A DNA stretch of 58,499 nucleotides from Acetobacteraceae bacterium (GCA_027482245.1 JAIXWG010000068.1:1-58499), one strand, 5' to 3'. Shown: positions 50,744-58,499, counted from the first letter of the stretch. A program made the numbers and translations. Notes: generated from the sequence alone by a model not told the origin.

Positions 50744-53023
50744 CTACCCCGCCACGAGCATCCCATTCGCCTGTGCCGCCGCCAGCGCCGTCATGTTGAC
50801 GATGCCGCGCGCGGTCACACTCGGCACCAGCACATGGATGGGCTTGGCCATGCCGAGCAGCATGGGGCCGACCTGCAACCCCTCGCCCGCCGCCTTCAGC
50901 AGGTTGAAGGCGATGTTGGCGGCATCGAGGCTCGGCATCACCAGCAGGTTCGCCGCATCGGTCAGCGTGCTGTCCGCCACGGCGCGGTCCCGGATGGCGG
51001 GGACCAGCGCGGCGTCGGCGTGCATCTCCCCATCCACCTCGAAATCCGGGTTGCGGGCGCGCAGCAGGCGCAGCGCCTCCCGCATCTTGCGGGCGGATGG
51101 CGCGCCGGAGGCACCGAAGCTCGAATGCGACAGCAGCGCGGCCTTGGGGGCCAGGCCGAAGGCGCGGATCTGCTCGGCGGCCAGCAGCGTCATGTCCACG
51201 ATCTGCTTCGCGGTCGGGTCCACCGTCAGGTGGGTGTCGACGAAAAACAGGTGGCCGTTCGGCACGATCAGGGCGGAGAGGGCATAGACGCGGTCCACCT
51301 CCTCCCGCTTGCCGATCACGTCGAAGGCGTGGTGCCAGTGGCGGAACCAGTCGCCGGTACCGCCGCAGAGGCAGGCATCGGCAAGCCCCGCTTCCAGCAG
51401 CAGCGCGGCGGCGACGGTCGGGCGGTTGCCGATGCGCCGGGCCGCCGCGTCGGGCGGGATGCCGCGGCGGCCCACCTTCTCCTGGTACAGCTTCGCCAAG
51501 GGCCCGAAGGTCGCCTCATCGGCCGCGGGGTCGAGGATGCGGACGCTCTCCGAAAAATCCATGCGCAGGCCCATGGCGCGGGACTTGGCGGCGATGACGT
51601 CGCGGCGGCCGATGACGATGGGCTCGGCGAGCCCCTCGTCCAGCACGGTCTGCACGGCGCGGAGCGTGCGTTCGTCCTCGCCCTCGGCGTAGACGACGCG
51701 GGAGAGGCGCTTGCGCGCAGCCTCGAAGACCGGGCGCATGAGGTTGCCGGAGCGGAAGACGAAGCGCTCCAGCTCATGCCGGTACTTCTGCATGTCGGCG
51801 ATCGGGCGGAGCGCCACGCCCGATTCCATCGCCGCCTTGGCGACCGCGGGCGCGATCTCCAGGATCAGGCGGGGGTCGAAGGGCTTCGGGATGATGTAGT
51901 CCGGCCCGAAGGTCGGCGCGCTGCCGCCATAGGCCGCGGCGACCACCTCGCTCGCCTCCATCCGCGCGAGTGCGGCGATGGCGTCGGCGGCGGCGACCTT
52001 CATCGCCTCGTTGATCGTCGTCGCCCCCGCATCCAGCGCGCCGCGGAAGATGAAGGGGAAGCAGAGGACGTTGTTGACCTGGTTCGGGTAGTCCGTGCGG
52101 CCCGTCGCCACGATGGCGTCCGGGCGGGCAGCGCGCACGGCCTCCGGCAGGATCTCGGGCTCGGGATTGGCCAGCGCCAGGACCAGGGGCTTCGGCGCCA
52201 GCAGGGGCAGCCATTCGGCCTTCAGGATGCGGGGCGCGGAGAGGCCGAGGAAGACATCGGCGCCAGGCAGCGCGTCCTGCAGCGTGCGGGCGTTGGTGTC
52301 CTGCGCATAGGCGGCCTTGTAGGGGTCCGTGTTCGGACGGCCCTTCCAGACGACGCCGTCGATATCGCAGATCGTCACATTCTCCCGCTTCAGGCCCATC
52401 GCCACCAGCAGGTCGAGGCAGGCGATGGCCGCGGCGCCGCCGCCGGTGTTGACGACGCGCACATCCTCCAGCCGCTTGCCCTGCAGCAGCAGGCCGTTGC
52501 GGACCGCGGCGGCGACGATGATGGCCGTGCCGTGCTGGTCGTCATGGAAGACGGGGATGTTCATCCGGGACCGGAGCGTGCGCTCGATCTCGAAGCACTC
52601 GGGGGCCTTGATGTCCTCGAGGTTGATGGCGCCGAAGCTGGGCTCCAGCGCGGCGACGGCATCGATGAACTTCTGGGGGTCGCGTTCCTCGACCTCCAGG
52701 TCGATGGAATCGATGCCGGCGAACTTCTTGAAGAGGACCGCCTTGCCTTCCATCACGGGCTTGGACGCCAGCGCCCCGATGGCGCCGAGGCCCAGCACCG
52801 CGGTGCCGTTGGTGATGACGGCGACGAGGTTGCCGCGGGAGGTGTATTCGAAGGCGGCGTTGGGGTCCTTCGCGATCTCCTCGCAGGCCGCGGCGACGCC
52901 GGGCGAATAGGCGAGCCCCAGGTCGCGCTGGGTGGCCATGCGCTTGGTCGGCTCGACGCTCAGCTTCCCCGGCCTTGGCAGGCGGTGATAGTCCAGCGCG
53001 GCCTTGCGGAAATCCTCGTCCAT
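50744..53023 (-). CDS. maeB: NADP-dependent malic enzyme with phosphotransacetylase-like domain
   Basis: This 759-residue two-domain protein starts with a malic enzyme (about 1-430): DLGLAYSPGVAAACEEI, VLGLGAIGALASKPVMEGK, IPVFHDDQHGTAI and the NAD(P) loop VVNTGGGAAAIACLDLL. A C-terminal phosphotransacetylase-like domain (RVVYAEGEDERTLRAVQ, LLSHSSFGAS, GPMLLGMAKPIHVL) follows, thought to be regulatory in this class. It decarboxylates malate to pyruvate, giving NADPH. ATG at 53023 has GGAGGTG upstream; the preceding TTG is in frame but unneeded. Confidence 0.95.
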   Translation of the reverse strand: MDEDFRKAALDYHRLPRPGKLSVEPTKRMATQRDLGLAYSPGVAAACEEIAKDPNAAFEYTSRGNLVAVITNGTAVLGLGAIGALASKPVMEGKAVLFKKFAGIDSIDLEVEERDPQKFIDAVAALEPSFGAINLEDIKAPECFEIERTLRSRMNIPVFHDDQHGTAIIVAAAVRNGLLLQGKRLEDVRVVNTGGGAAAIACLDLLVAMGLKRENVTICDIDGVVWKGRPNTDPYKAAYAQDTNARTLQDALPGADVFLGLSAPRILKAEWLPLLAPKPLVLALANPEPEILPEAVRAARPDAIVATGRTDYPNQVNNVLCFPFIFRGALDAGATTINEAMKVAAADAIAALARMEASEVVAAAYGGSAPTFGPDYIIPKPFDPRLILEIAPAVAKAAMESGVALRPIADMQKYRHELERFVFRSGNLMRPVFEAARKRLSRVVYAEGEDERTLRAVQTVLDEGLAEPIVIGRRDVIAAKSRAMGLRMDFSESVRILDPAADEATFGPLAKLYQEKVGRRGIPPDAAARRIGNRPTVAAALLLEAGLADACLCGGTGDWFRHWHHAFDVIGKREEVDRVYALSALIVPNGHLFFVDTHLTVDPTAKQIVDMTLLAAEQIRAFGLAPKAALLSHSSFGASGAPSARKMREALRLLRARNPDFEVDGEMHADAALVPAIRDRAVADSTLTDAANLLVMPSLDAANIAFNLLKAAGEGLQVGPMLLGMAKPIHVLVPSVTARGIVNMTALAAAQANGMLVAG

Positions 53024-53146
53024 CAAAACACCTCCGCCTTCACCTTAGGGGAGATGTGGGCGGGGCGCGACCGGGGTTCGGATGGCAATCGGTTGCGCCC
53101 CGCCGGCGCGTGGCGATACAGGGGCGACGCGACGGAGGGACAATCC

Positions 53147-53815
53147 ATGCGCGTGTATCATTTTGCCGGCTCCACCACCTGCCGGCCGGTCGAGATGTTC
53201 GCGGCCGAGGCCGGCATCGCGCTTCAGCTCATCCCGGTAAACCTGATGACCGGGGAGCATGTGGGCCCCGGCTACACGGCCAAGAACCCGAGCCAGCAGG
53301 TGCCGACGCTGGAGGATGGCGACTTCGTCCTGACGGAGAATGCGGCGATCCTCCGCTACCTCGCGACCCTCAGCGACAGCCCGGCCTATCCGAAGGAGCC
53401 GAAGGCGCGGGCGCGGGTGGATGAGCAGCTGGACTGGTTCAACACCGGCTTCTCCCGCGAATTCTGCTACGGCGCGATCTATCCGCGGGTCATGCCGCAC
53501 CTCGGCTATGAAGACCCGGCGGTGCAGGCCGCGGTGAACGCCCGCTGCACGGCGAAGGGGGAGCGCTTCATGCGCATCCTGGACCAGGACATGCTGAAGG
53601 ATCCGGGGCCCTTCCTGGGCGGCGCGGAGCCCAACCTGGCGGACTACATGGGCGTCGCCTACGCCACGCTGGGGGAGATGGCGCGCTTCGACTACGCGCC
53701 CTACCCCCGCGTGCAGCGCTGGATCGCCGCCATGAAGGCCCGGCCGGGCTGGAAGGCGGGGCATGGGGCCTGGGAAGGCTGGCGGGACCACGTGCTGTCG
53801 CAGGCTGCCGCGTGA
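53147..53815 (+). CDS. Glutathione S-transferase family protein
   Basis: This 222-residue protein has the thioredoxin-like GST N-terminal domain (MRVYHFAGSTTCRPVEMFAAEAG, NPSQQVPTLEDGDFVLTENAAILRYLA with the conserved cis-Pro and Glu/Asn-Ala) and an all-helical C-terminal domain (FLGGAEPNLADYMGVAYATLGEM). It resembles theta-type bacterial GSTs; the substrate is unknown. ATG at 53147 has GGAGGG seven bases upstream. Its stop overlaps the VOC gene start (TGATG), so the two form a small operon. Confidence 0.9.
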   Translation: MRVYHFAGSTTCRPVEMFAAEAGIALQLIPVNLMTGEHVGPGYTAKNPSQQVPTLEDGDFVLTENAAILRYLATLSDSPAYPKEPKARARVDEQLDWFNTGFSREFCYGAIYPRVMPHLGYEDPAVQAAVNARCTAKGERFMRILDQDMLKDPGPFLGGAEPNLADYMGVAYATLGEMARFDYAPYPRVQRWIAAMKARPGWKAGHGAWEGWRDHVLSQAAA

Positions 53816-54306
53816 TGGGCGCGATCCGGGGCTTCCACCACATCGCCTATCGCTGCCGGGATTCCGAGGAGACCCGGAAATTCTACGAGGAGTTCCTCGG
53901 GCTCGAACTGGCGGAGGCGATGCCGATCGGCACCACCGCCACGGGCCGCACGGCGCAGGTGCTGCACACCTTCTACCGCCTGGCGGATGGCAGCTACCTG
54001 GCGTTCTTCGAGGTGCCGGAAAGCCCCTTCGACTTCCACAACCAGCATGATTTCGACCTGCACCTGGCGATGGAAGTCTCCATGGAGACGCTGGAGGCGA
54101 TGCTGGCGAAGGGCCGGGCCTCGGGGGTGGAGACGCGGGGGCCTTCCGACCACGGCGTCATCAATTCCATCTACTTCCGCGACCCGAATGGCTACGTGAT
54201 CGAGCTGACGGCGAAGACGCCGGAGCATGACACCGCCATGGACCCGCGGACCAACGGCGCGCGGGCGAAGCTGGCGGCCTGGCAGGCGGCGAAGGCGGCG
54301 GGGTAA
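53815..54306 (+). CDS. VOC-family (glyoxalase/dioxygenase-like) protein
   Basis: This 163-residue protein has a vicinal-oxygen-chelate fold: IRGFHHIAYRCRDSEETRKFYEEFLGLEL (first metal His) and INSIYFRDPNGYVIELT (last metal Glu), with LHLAMEVS between. It may be a glutathione-dependent lyase or a dioxygenase, and coupling to a GST gene favours thiol chemistry (inference). ATG at 53815 is used; a GTG one codon upstream is possible. Confidence 0.88.
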   Translation: MGAIRGFHHIAYRCRDSEETRKFYEEFLGLELAEAMPIGTTATGRTAQVLHTFYRLADGSYLAFFEVPESPFDFHNQHDFDLHLAMEVSMETLEAMLAKGRASGVETRGPSDHGVINSIYFRDPNGYVIELTAKTPEHDTAMDPRTNGARAKLAAWQAAKAAG

Positions 54307-54307
54307 G

Positions 54308-54853
54308 ATGGAGGGCGCCGAGGAGGAATGGCGCCCACTGCCCGGCTTCGAGGGCCTGTACGAGGCGAGCGACCAGGGGCGTATCCGCAGCCTGTCGCGC
54401 CACCTGCTGCTGGCCGACGCGTTCCGGATGCGCTGGCGCCGGGTCGAGGGCACGGTGCTGCGGCCGGGGCGACGACGATCAGGGCATCTGGTCGTGAACC
54501 TGGCCGGGCGCGGCCAGCATTACGTGCATCGCCTGGTCGCCCTCGCCTTCCATGGTCCGCCACCCTTCGAGGGCGCAGAGGTGCGGCACCTCAATGGCGA
54601 TCCCTCCGACAACCGGGCCGGCAACCTCAGCTATGGCAGCCGGTCGCGAAACACCCAGGACCGGAAGTGGCACCGCCTTCAGCCCGGGCGGCTCAGCCCG
54701 GAGCGGGCGCGGGAGATCAAGATCGCCATCCTGCTCGGCGTGGGGGATGCCGAGGTGGCCCGGATTCACGGCGTCACGCCATCGACCGTGCGGTCGATCA
54801 GGCTGGGCCGCACCCATGCTGATGTCAGGGAGTTCGACGAGCCGAGTTGGTAG
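54308..54853 (+). CDS. NUMOD4/HNH homing-type endonuclease
   Basis: This 181-residue protein has three parts: a NUMOD4 DNA-binding motif (EWRPLPGFEGLYEASDQGRIRSL), an HNH_3 nuclease core (HRLVALAFHG...VRHLNGDPSDNRAGNLSYGS with the His, Asn and second His/Asn positions present) and a C-terminal helix-turn-helix (LSPERAREIKIAILLGVGDAEVARIHGVTPSTVRSI). Such genes are typical of phages and mobile introns. It starts two bases after the VOC stop and ends 37 bp from tRNA-Leu, which suggests a past insertion near the tRNA. Codon use looks like the host, so the event may be old. Confidence 0.88.
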   Translation: MEGAEEEWRPLPGFEGLYEASDQGRIRSLSRHLLLADAFRMRWRRVEGTVLRPGRRRSGHLVVNLAGRGQHYVHRLVALAFHGPPPFEGAEVRHLNGDPSDNRAGNLSYGSRSRNTQDRKWHRLQPGRLSPERAREIKIAILLGVGDAEVARIHGVTPSTVRSIRLGRTHADVREFDEPSW

Positions 54854-54890
54854 TGATCGGCGCGATGCCACCCCGCGACGAGGAGGGCGA

Positions 54891-54976
54891 TGGTGCGGTC
54901 GAGAAGATTCGAACTTCCACGGGGTTGCCCCCACCAGCACCTCAAGCTGGCGCGTCTACCATTCCGCCACGACCGC
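54891..54976 (-). tRNA. tRNA-Leu(GAG)
   Basis: This 86-nt class II tRNA has a 7-bp acceptor stem (GCGGTCG/CGACCGC), discriminator A and encoded CCA. The anticodon stem CCAGC/GCTGG encloses TTGAGGT (anticodon GAG). It has a long variable arm (GGGGGCAACCCC) and T-loop TTCGAAT in a GAAG/CTTC stem. Confidence 0.96.
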
Positions 54977-55005
54977 ATATCAGGTAGAGGCCCGCGCTAT
55001 AACCG

Positions 55006-55689
55006 ATGACAGCGCCCCCGACAACGCCCCCCCTCCCCGGTTCCGCACTCGAATGGCGAATCACGCCCGGGCGGCTTCCCTACACCGAGGCCCTGGGCGC
55101 CATGGAGGCTCGCGTCGCCGCCATCCGCGCGGGCGAACAGCCGGAAGCGGTGTGGCTGGTGGAACATGAGCCGACCTACACGGCCGGCACCTCCGCCAGG
55201 CCCGAGGATCTGCTGGAAACGCGCTTCCCGGCCGTGGCCGCCGGGCGCGGGGGGCAATGGACCTATCACGGGCCGGGGCAGCGGACGGGCTACGTCATGC
55301 TCGACCTGAACCGGGACCATGGGACGGTGAAGGCGCGGGATGTGCGCGCCTATGTCCATGGGCTGGAGGAGTGGATGATCCGCGCGCTCGACCGCTTCGG
55401 CGTGAAGGGGGAGCGGCGGGAGGGGCGCGTCGGCATCTGGGTGGTGGACCGGTCACGCGGCACCGAGGACAAGATCGGCGCCATCGGCGTGCGCGTCACG
55501 CGCTGGGTGTCCTGGCATGGCGTCGCGCTGAACGTGGACCCGGAACTCAGCCACTTCGGCGGCATCGTGCCCTGCGGGATCGCGGAGCAGGGGCTGGGCG
55601 TGACCAGCCTGCACCGGCTCGGCGTGCTGGCCACGATGGAGGAGGCGGACAGCGCGCTGATGGCGGCGTGGGAAGAGGTGTTCGGGTAG
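55006..55689 (+). CDS. lipB: Lipoyl(octanoyl) transferase
   Basis: This 227-residue enzyme moves octanoyl groups from acyl carrier protein to lipoyl domains, the first step of lipoate synthesis. The motifs are VWLVEHEPTYTAG, the RGGQWTYHGPGQ loop, the catalytic Lys in EDKIGAIGVRVTRWVSWHG and the catalytic Cys in GGIVPCGIAEQGLGVTSL. It is divergent from tRNA-Leu with 29 bp between them. A dispersed repeat and a hairpin follow its stop. Confidence 0.95.
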   Translation: MTAPPTTPPLPGSALEWRITPGRLPYTEALGAMEARVAAIRAGEQPEAVWLVEHEPTYTAGTSARPEDLLETRFPAVAAGRGGQWTYHGPGQRTGYVMLDLNRDHGTVKARDVRAYVHGLEEWMIRALDRFGVKGERREGRVGIWVVDRSRGTEDKIGAIGVRVTRWVSWHGVALNVDPELSHFGGIVPCGIAEQGLGVTSLHRLGVLATMEEADSALMAAWEEVFG

Positions 55690-55703
55690 GACCTTTTCAA
55701 CCC

Positions 55704-55785
55704 CTCAAACGCCGGGCGCCCGCTCCGCGGGCTTGGCTTCGCGGCACTGGCCGCGGCGCCCGTTCGGGCGCTCGCCCGCCTTTCG
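55704..55785 (+). repeat. Copy B of the dispersed intergenic repeat
   Basis: This matches the minus strand of 44581-44665: CCCTCAAACGCCGGGCG, GCTTGGCTTCGCGGCACT, GCCGCGGCG and TTCGG occur in the same order, here directly downstream of lipB. Its distal part runs into the 55773-55792 hairpin. Confidence 0.65.
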
Positions 55786-55792
55786 GCGGGCG
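55773..55792. terminator. Hairpin between convergent lipB and hydrolase genes
   Basis: CGCCCGCC (55773-55780) and GGCGGGCG (55785-55792) form a perfect 8-bp stem around TTTC, 17 bp before the end of the minus-strand hydrolase. It probably terminates both transcripts. Confidence 0.55.
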
Positions 55793-55808
55793 CCTTATGT
55801 GGCCCGGG

Positions 55809-56720
55809 TCAGTGCGTGTCGATACGCGCGGGCGCGGTCAGGAAGCTGTGGACCGCGTGGTGGAAGATGGCGCGGTTCTTCCCGAGGTAGCTGACATGCG
55901 CCATGCCCGGCAGGACCGCGAACTGCCGGTCCGTGGTGCCGAGGCCGCTGTAGAACTCCAGCAGGTCCTTCTCCGTCGCGATGCCGTCATGCTCCCCGCG
56001 CAGGATCAGCGTGGGGCAGGTGATCTTGGCGGGGTCGTTCACCGGCAGGATGGAGCACATGTCGAGGTAGGTGCCGTTGGGCACGGTGTTGCCATCGGCC
56101 AGTTCCGCTGCGGCGAGGGCATCGGCGACGCCTTCCTCCGACGTGCCGGGATGGTCGCGGTTGAAGATGGTGTGGAAGAAGGCCTGGTTGATCGGGCGGC
56201 AATTGGTGTCGCGCCACTTCGCGATGTTGCGGCGGCGCGCGATCAGGGTCGGCGCCTGCCAGCCGGTCCAGACATAGGCATCGAGGATGAGGCGGCTGAC
56301 GCGGTCGGGCTTGGCCTCGGCGTAAAGGGCCGCGCGGATGGCGCCCGAGGACGACCCGTAGAAGGCGACGCGGGACTGGCCGGTGACCTGGTGCACGACC
56401 TCCATCGCCGCATGCGTGTCGGCCACCGCGGTGTCGAAGCCGGAATAGCCGGCGGTGCGGTCGGAACGGCCATAACCCTCGAAGTCGAAGGTCCAGACAT
56501 CGAAGCCGCGGGCGGCGAACTCATCCATGAAGGAATAGCCGGGCTTGCCGGGCACCTGCAGGTCGAAGCCGTTCTTGCCGCCGAAGCTGCTGCCATGGAC
56601 CAGCATGAAGACCGGCGCATCGGCGGGGGCCGAGGCGAGGCGCTTGCGGTAGACGGACAGCTTCACGCCGTCGCGCTGCGTCCAGTGATCCTCGCCGATG
56701 ATGTCGGGCATGTCTCGCAT
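55809..56720 (-). CDS. Alpha/beta hydrolase
   Basis: This protein of about 303 residues has the oxyanion region FMLVHGSSFGG and the nucleophile elbow VAFYGSSSGAIRAA (GxSxG). LILRGEHDGIATEKD carries the acid residue, and the catalytic His is in VLPGMAHVSYL. The substrate is unknown; esterase or C-C hydrolase activity is possible. ATG at 56720 follows AAGGAG closely. ATG at 56732 overlaps the stop of the TctC gene and could be used by coupling. Pairing with a solute receptor suggests uptake and hydrolysis of one compound (inference). Confidence 0.88.
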   Translation of the reverse strand: MRDMPDIIGEDHWTQRDGVKLSVYRKRLASAPADAPVFMLVHGSSFGGKNGFDLQVPGKPGYSFMDEFAARGFDVWTFDFEGYGRSDRTAGYSGFDTAVADTHAAMEVVHQVTGQSRVAFYGSSSGAIRAALYAEAKPDRVSRLILDAYVWTGWQAPTLIARRRNIAKWRDTNCRPINQAFFHTIFNRDHPGTSEEGVADALAAAELADGNTVPNGTYLDMCSILPVNDPAKITCPTLILRGEHDGIATEKDLLEFYSGLGTTDRQFAVLPGMAHVSYLGKNRAIFHHAVHSFLTAPARIDTH

Positions 56721-56728
56721 TCTCTCCT

Positions 56729-57697
56729 TCATTCCGCGCGCATGTTGGCGGCGCGCACCAGGGTGGCCCAGCGGGGGACACTCTCCCGGATCAGATTGCC
56801 CAGGACCTCTGGCGGGCCGCCCACGATCTCGAACCCGTTGTCGAGCAGGGTGGCGCGGACGCGTGGCTCCGTGAGCGCATCGTTGATGATGGTGTTGAGC
56901 CTCGTGACGATCGGCGCGGGCGTGCCGGCGGGCGCCAGCATGCCGTACCAGTTCGGAACGTCGTAGCCAGGCAGCGCAACTTCCGCGACCGTCGGCACAT
57001 CCGGCAGCAGCGGAAAGCGGTTGGGGGTGGTGATGGCCAGCGCGCGGAGGCGGCCGCCGCGGACATGGCCGATGACGGCACCCAGCGTGACGAAGGCGGC
57101 ATCGACATTGCCGGCGATGAGGTCGTTGATCGGCGTCGCGCCGCCGCGATACGGCACGATGGTCCAGCGCGCACGCGTCTGGTGCTGGATCACGGCGCCG
57201 CTCAGATGCCCGCCGGAGCCGATGCCGGAAACCGCGACATTCAGCCGATCGGGCTCCGCCGTCGCAACGCGCATGAACTCCGCAAAGTCGTTGATCGGGC
57301 TGCGGAGATGCGTGACCAGGATGTGCGGGATGCGCGCCATCAAGGTGACCGGCGCGAAGGAGGCGACGGGGTCGTACTCCACGCGGCTGTAGAGCGTCGG
57401 GTTCACCGTCAGGCTGTCGAGGCCGATCAGCAACGTGTGGCCGTCCGGCGGCTGCGTCGCGACATGGGCATAGGCCAGGTTGGAACCGGCACCAGGGCGG
57501 TTTTCCACGAAGAACTGCCCGAGGGAGCGGCGGTTGAGTTCCTCGGCCAGCACGCGCCCGATGAGGTCCGTCGACCCGCCCGGCGCGACGGGGGCGACGA
57601 TGCGGACGGGGCGCGAGGGGTAGTCCTGCGCGCGGGCGATGACCGGTGTTGTCAGCGCCACGAGCGTGAGGGCGCGACGCGTGAAGCGAGGCGGCAT
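56729..57697 (-). CDS. Tripartite tricarboxylate transporter (Bug/TctC) substrate-binding protein
   Basis: This 322-residue periplasmic receptor has a signal peptide (PRFTRRALTLVALTTPVIARAQ, cleavage before DYPSRP). The family pattern follows: VRIVAPVAPGGSTDLIGRVLAEEL, FFVENRPGAGSNLAYAHVA, TLLIGLDSLTVNP and VPYRGGATPINDLIAGNVDA. Bug proteins are highly multiplied in some proteobacteria and often lack a linked TctAB membrane pair, as here. ATG at 57697 has GGGAG seven bases upstream. Confidence 0.92.
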   Translation of the reverse strand: MPPRFTRRALTLVALTTPVIARAQDYPSRPVRIVAPVAPGGSTDLIGRVLAEELNRRSLGQFFVENRPGAGSNLAYAHVATQPPDGHTLLIGLDSLTVNPTLYSRVEYDPVASFAPVTLMARIPHILVTHLRSPINDFAEFMRVATAEPDRLNVAVSGIGSGGHLSGAVIQHQTRARWTIVPYRGGATPINDLIAGNVDAAFVTLGAVIGHVRGGRLRALAITTPNRFPLLPDVPTVAEVALPGYDVPNWYGMLAPAGTPAPIVTRLNTIINDALTEPRVRATLLDNGFEIVGGPPEVLGNLIRESVPRWATLVRAANMRAE

Positions 57698-57810
57698 GGA
57701 CGAACTCCCGTTGGCGCGGGTCTCTGCCCGCAATCCTTTGCAGGAGACGTGGCAGCGGGGGCGCGGGGCGTCAACGGGGGTGGGCGGGTACTATGGATTA
57801 TGCCGATTGA

Positions 57811-57826
57811 GCACTTTTAGCACCGA
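57811..57826. repeat. Second copy of dispersed 16-mer GCACTTTTAGCACCGA
   Basis: This is an exact match to 39841-39856, in the same orientation. Here it lies 114 bp upstream of the minus-strand TctC gene. Confidence 0.6.
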
Positions 57827-57927
57827 ATCAACGGGGGGCGTTCTGGACGAACGGTCCGTTCGGTGGTGGGGGAGCGGATGGACGGGCTCAAAGAGTGATA
57901 GGATGATAGTCCGTTGGCGGGGTGAAA

Positions 57928-57987
57928 GTCCAGGGGGAAGGCCAGAGGCGCCGCCCCTGGACACCGACCGGGGGGCATTACGCCCCC
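57928..57987. repeat. Pair of GC-rich inverted repeats
   Basis: GTCCAGGGG (57928-57936) pairs perfectly with CCCCTGGAC (57954-57962). Just after it GGGGG (57971-57975) can pair with CCCCC (57983-57987) around CATTACG. They could be remnants of a palindromic intergenic element or an RNA 3' structure. Confidence 0.4.
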
Positions 57988-58085
57988 TCCCGCCCCCGTC
58001 AGAAAATCGACTCCCTTGTCCAAGACTGGAGCGCCGCCATCCGTTCGCTTCCCAAAGCCGCCGCAGGCGGGGCAGACGTTTCTGG

Positions 58086-58238
58086 TTAGGTTTCCGACCG
58101 CGCCATGTGGAAATATGAGATCGCCAAAATCAAGTAATGGAAGCTCGCACTTCCTTCCTTATCAGCAATCATGGTGGCACATGCAAGACTAGCATAGACT
58201 GCGGCACGCACTGCCGCTTGGTTCCGGTGTTTATTCAT
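58086..58238 (-). CDS. Possible 50-residue protein, unknown
   Basis: ATG at 58238 has AAGGA eight bases upstream. The product (MNKHRNQAAVRAAVYASLAC... ending HYLILAISYFHMARSET) has a basic start and two mildly hydrophobic stretches. Codon use is unlike the rest of the window (many A/T-ending codons). No homologue is recognised, and this could be chance in lower-GC DNA. Confidence 0.3.
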   Translation of the reverse strand: MNKHRNQAAVRAAVYASLACATMIADKEGSASFHYLILAISYFHMARSET

Positions 58239-58383
58239 CGCCCAATCCTTGTTCATGTGGCGACAAAACATAAGACCCTGCCGCATCCGAAGATCAAACC
58301 GACTGATCGGCATATCGGCAGTCGTCGTGATCCCGACAGTCCCGATCTTGCAGCCGAACTCGGATTTCTCGGAATTCTCGGCT

Positions 58384-58454
58384 AGGCTCAGGACCCATTA
58401 ATCAGCTTGCACCGACGCGGTCTGGCGTGATTCTGAACGGGGGGAGGTGTTGCC
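58384..58454 (+). mobile_element. Probable left end of an IS5-family insertion sequence
   Basis: The DNA just before the transposase start (from about 58384, GGCTCAGGACCCATTAATC) is preceded by CTA, the kind of short target duplication IS5 elements leave. The exact terminal repeat cannot be fixed without the right end, which is outside the window. Confidence 0.4.
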
Positions 58455-58499
58455 ATGTCCGTCCCGTTCCTGCTCACTCCTGCCCAGATGCGGCGCATC
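58455..58499 (+). CDS. IS5-family transposase, N-terminal fragment at window edge
   Basis: Only 15 codons are visible: MSVPFLLTPAQMRRI. This matches the very conserved start of IS5 (IS427-like) transposases, PFLLTxAQMxRIxP. GGGGGGAGG lies seven bases before the ATG. The gene continues outside the window. Confidence 0.7.
   Translation, partial: MSVPFLLTPAQMRRI

Larger units (their letters stand above)
57698..58454. other. Gene-poor, compositionally mixed region before an insertion sequence
   Basis: These 757 bp contain no confident gene. They hold a copy of the dispersed 16-mer, two GC-rich hairpins and a distal part (about 58080-58400) visibly lower in G+C than the rest of the window, with one weak small frame. 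The right end leads into an IS5-family element. It looks like accessory or insertion-prone DNA. Confidence 0.6.

Noticed and set aside
58137..58385. 82-codon plus-strand frame before the IS element
   Set aside because: It has no Shine-Dalgarno and no family resemblance, and it overlaps a better-supported (still weak) minus-strand frame.

Overview
The window is very GC-rich bacterial DNA with dense, often overlapping genes (TGATG and ATGA junctions), GTG and TTG starts, an ugp glycerol-3-phosphate importer, a Bug/TctC solute receptor and a sigma-EcfG-type promoter. Together these point to an alphaproteobacterium, most likely Acetobacteraceae (Roseomonas-like). That placement is inference from gene content and composition, not from a marker gene.

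Layout. 1-9.4 kb: the 5' part of an RTX/GQSN-esterase-like protein (minus), a trehalose synthase-maltokinase fusion behind a textbook general-stress promoter, then two divergent regulator loci. The rightward one encodes a receiver fused to a degenerate kinase-like module, a stand-alone relative of that module, and a GH8 cellulase. 9.4-11.1 kb: an IlvD/Edd-family sugar-acid dehydratase. 11.3-28.8 kb: a large surface-glycan and secretion locus. It holds a GT4 enzyme, rfbC-rfbD-rfbA (dTDP-rhamnose, no rfbB in view), a giant WbsX-type multidomain glycosyltransferase, a small RTX protein, a GT2, another GT4, a coiled-coil membrane protein, two tandem ABC half-transporters and an HlyD-type adaptor. 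28.8-34.4 kb: an FAD monooxygenase, then a Pho box and ugpBAEC with a terminator-like hairpin between ugpB and ugpA. 34.4-41.4 kb: a MarR-GNAT fusion with an operator-like palindrome, a TPR glycosyltransferase, a sensor kinase and hemN.

41.4-48.3 kb (minus): an orphan Cache protein, an orphan receiver, a gamma-glutamylcyclotransferase-like gene, phosphomannomutase/phosphoglucomutase and galU (nucleotide-sugar supply), then a DnaJ/VWA/endonuclease-exonuclease-phosphatase/membrane-protein operon. 48.3-57.7 kb: a DUF2569-like protein, a metallophosphoesterase, a ParE/RelE-type toxin-antitoxin pair, a lipoprotein, malic enzyme-phosphotransacetylase, a GST, a VOC protein, a NUMOD4/HNH endonuclease beside tRNA-Leu(GAG), lipB, an alpha/beta hydrolase and a TctC receptor. 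57.7-58.5 kb: a gene-poor, lower-GC stretch with hairpins and a dispersed repeat, ending in the start of an IS5-family transposase.

The themes fit together. galU, pgm and rfb supply sugar nucleotides, the glycosyltransferases build a surface polysaccharide or glycoprotein, and the ABC/HlyD pair (no TolC in the window) probably exports RTX proteins. The most notable features are the tandem-ABC/RTX/glycosyltransferase block, the EcfG promoter on treS, the Pho box on ugp, the duplicated degenerate kinase module and an approximately 80-bp dispersed intergenic repeat.
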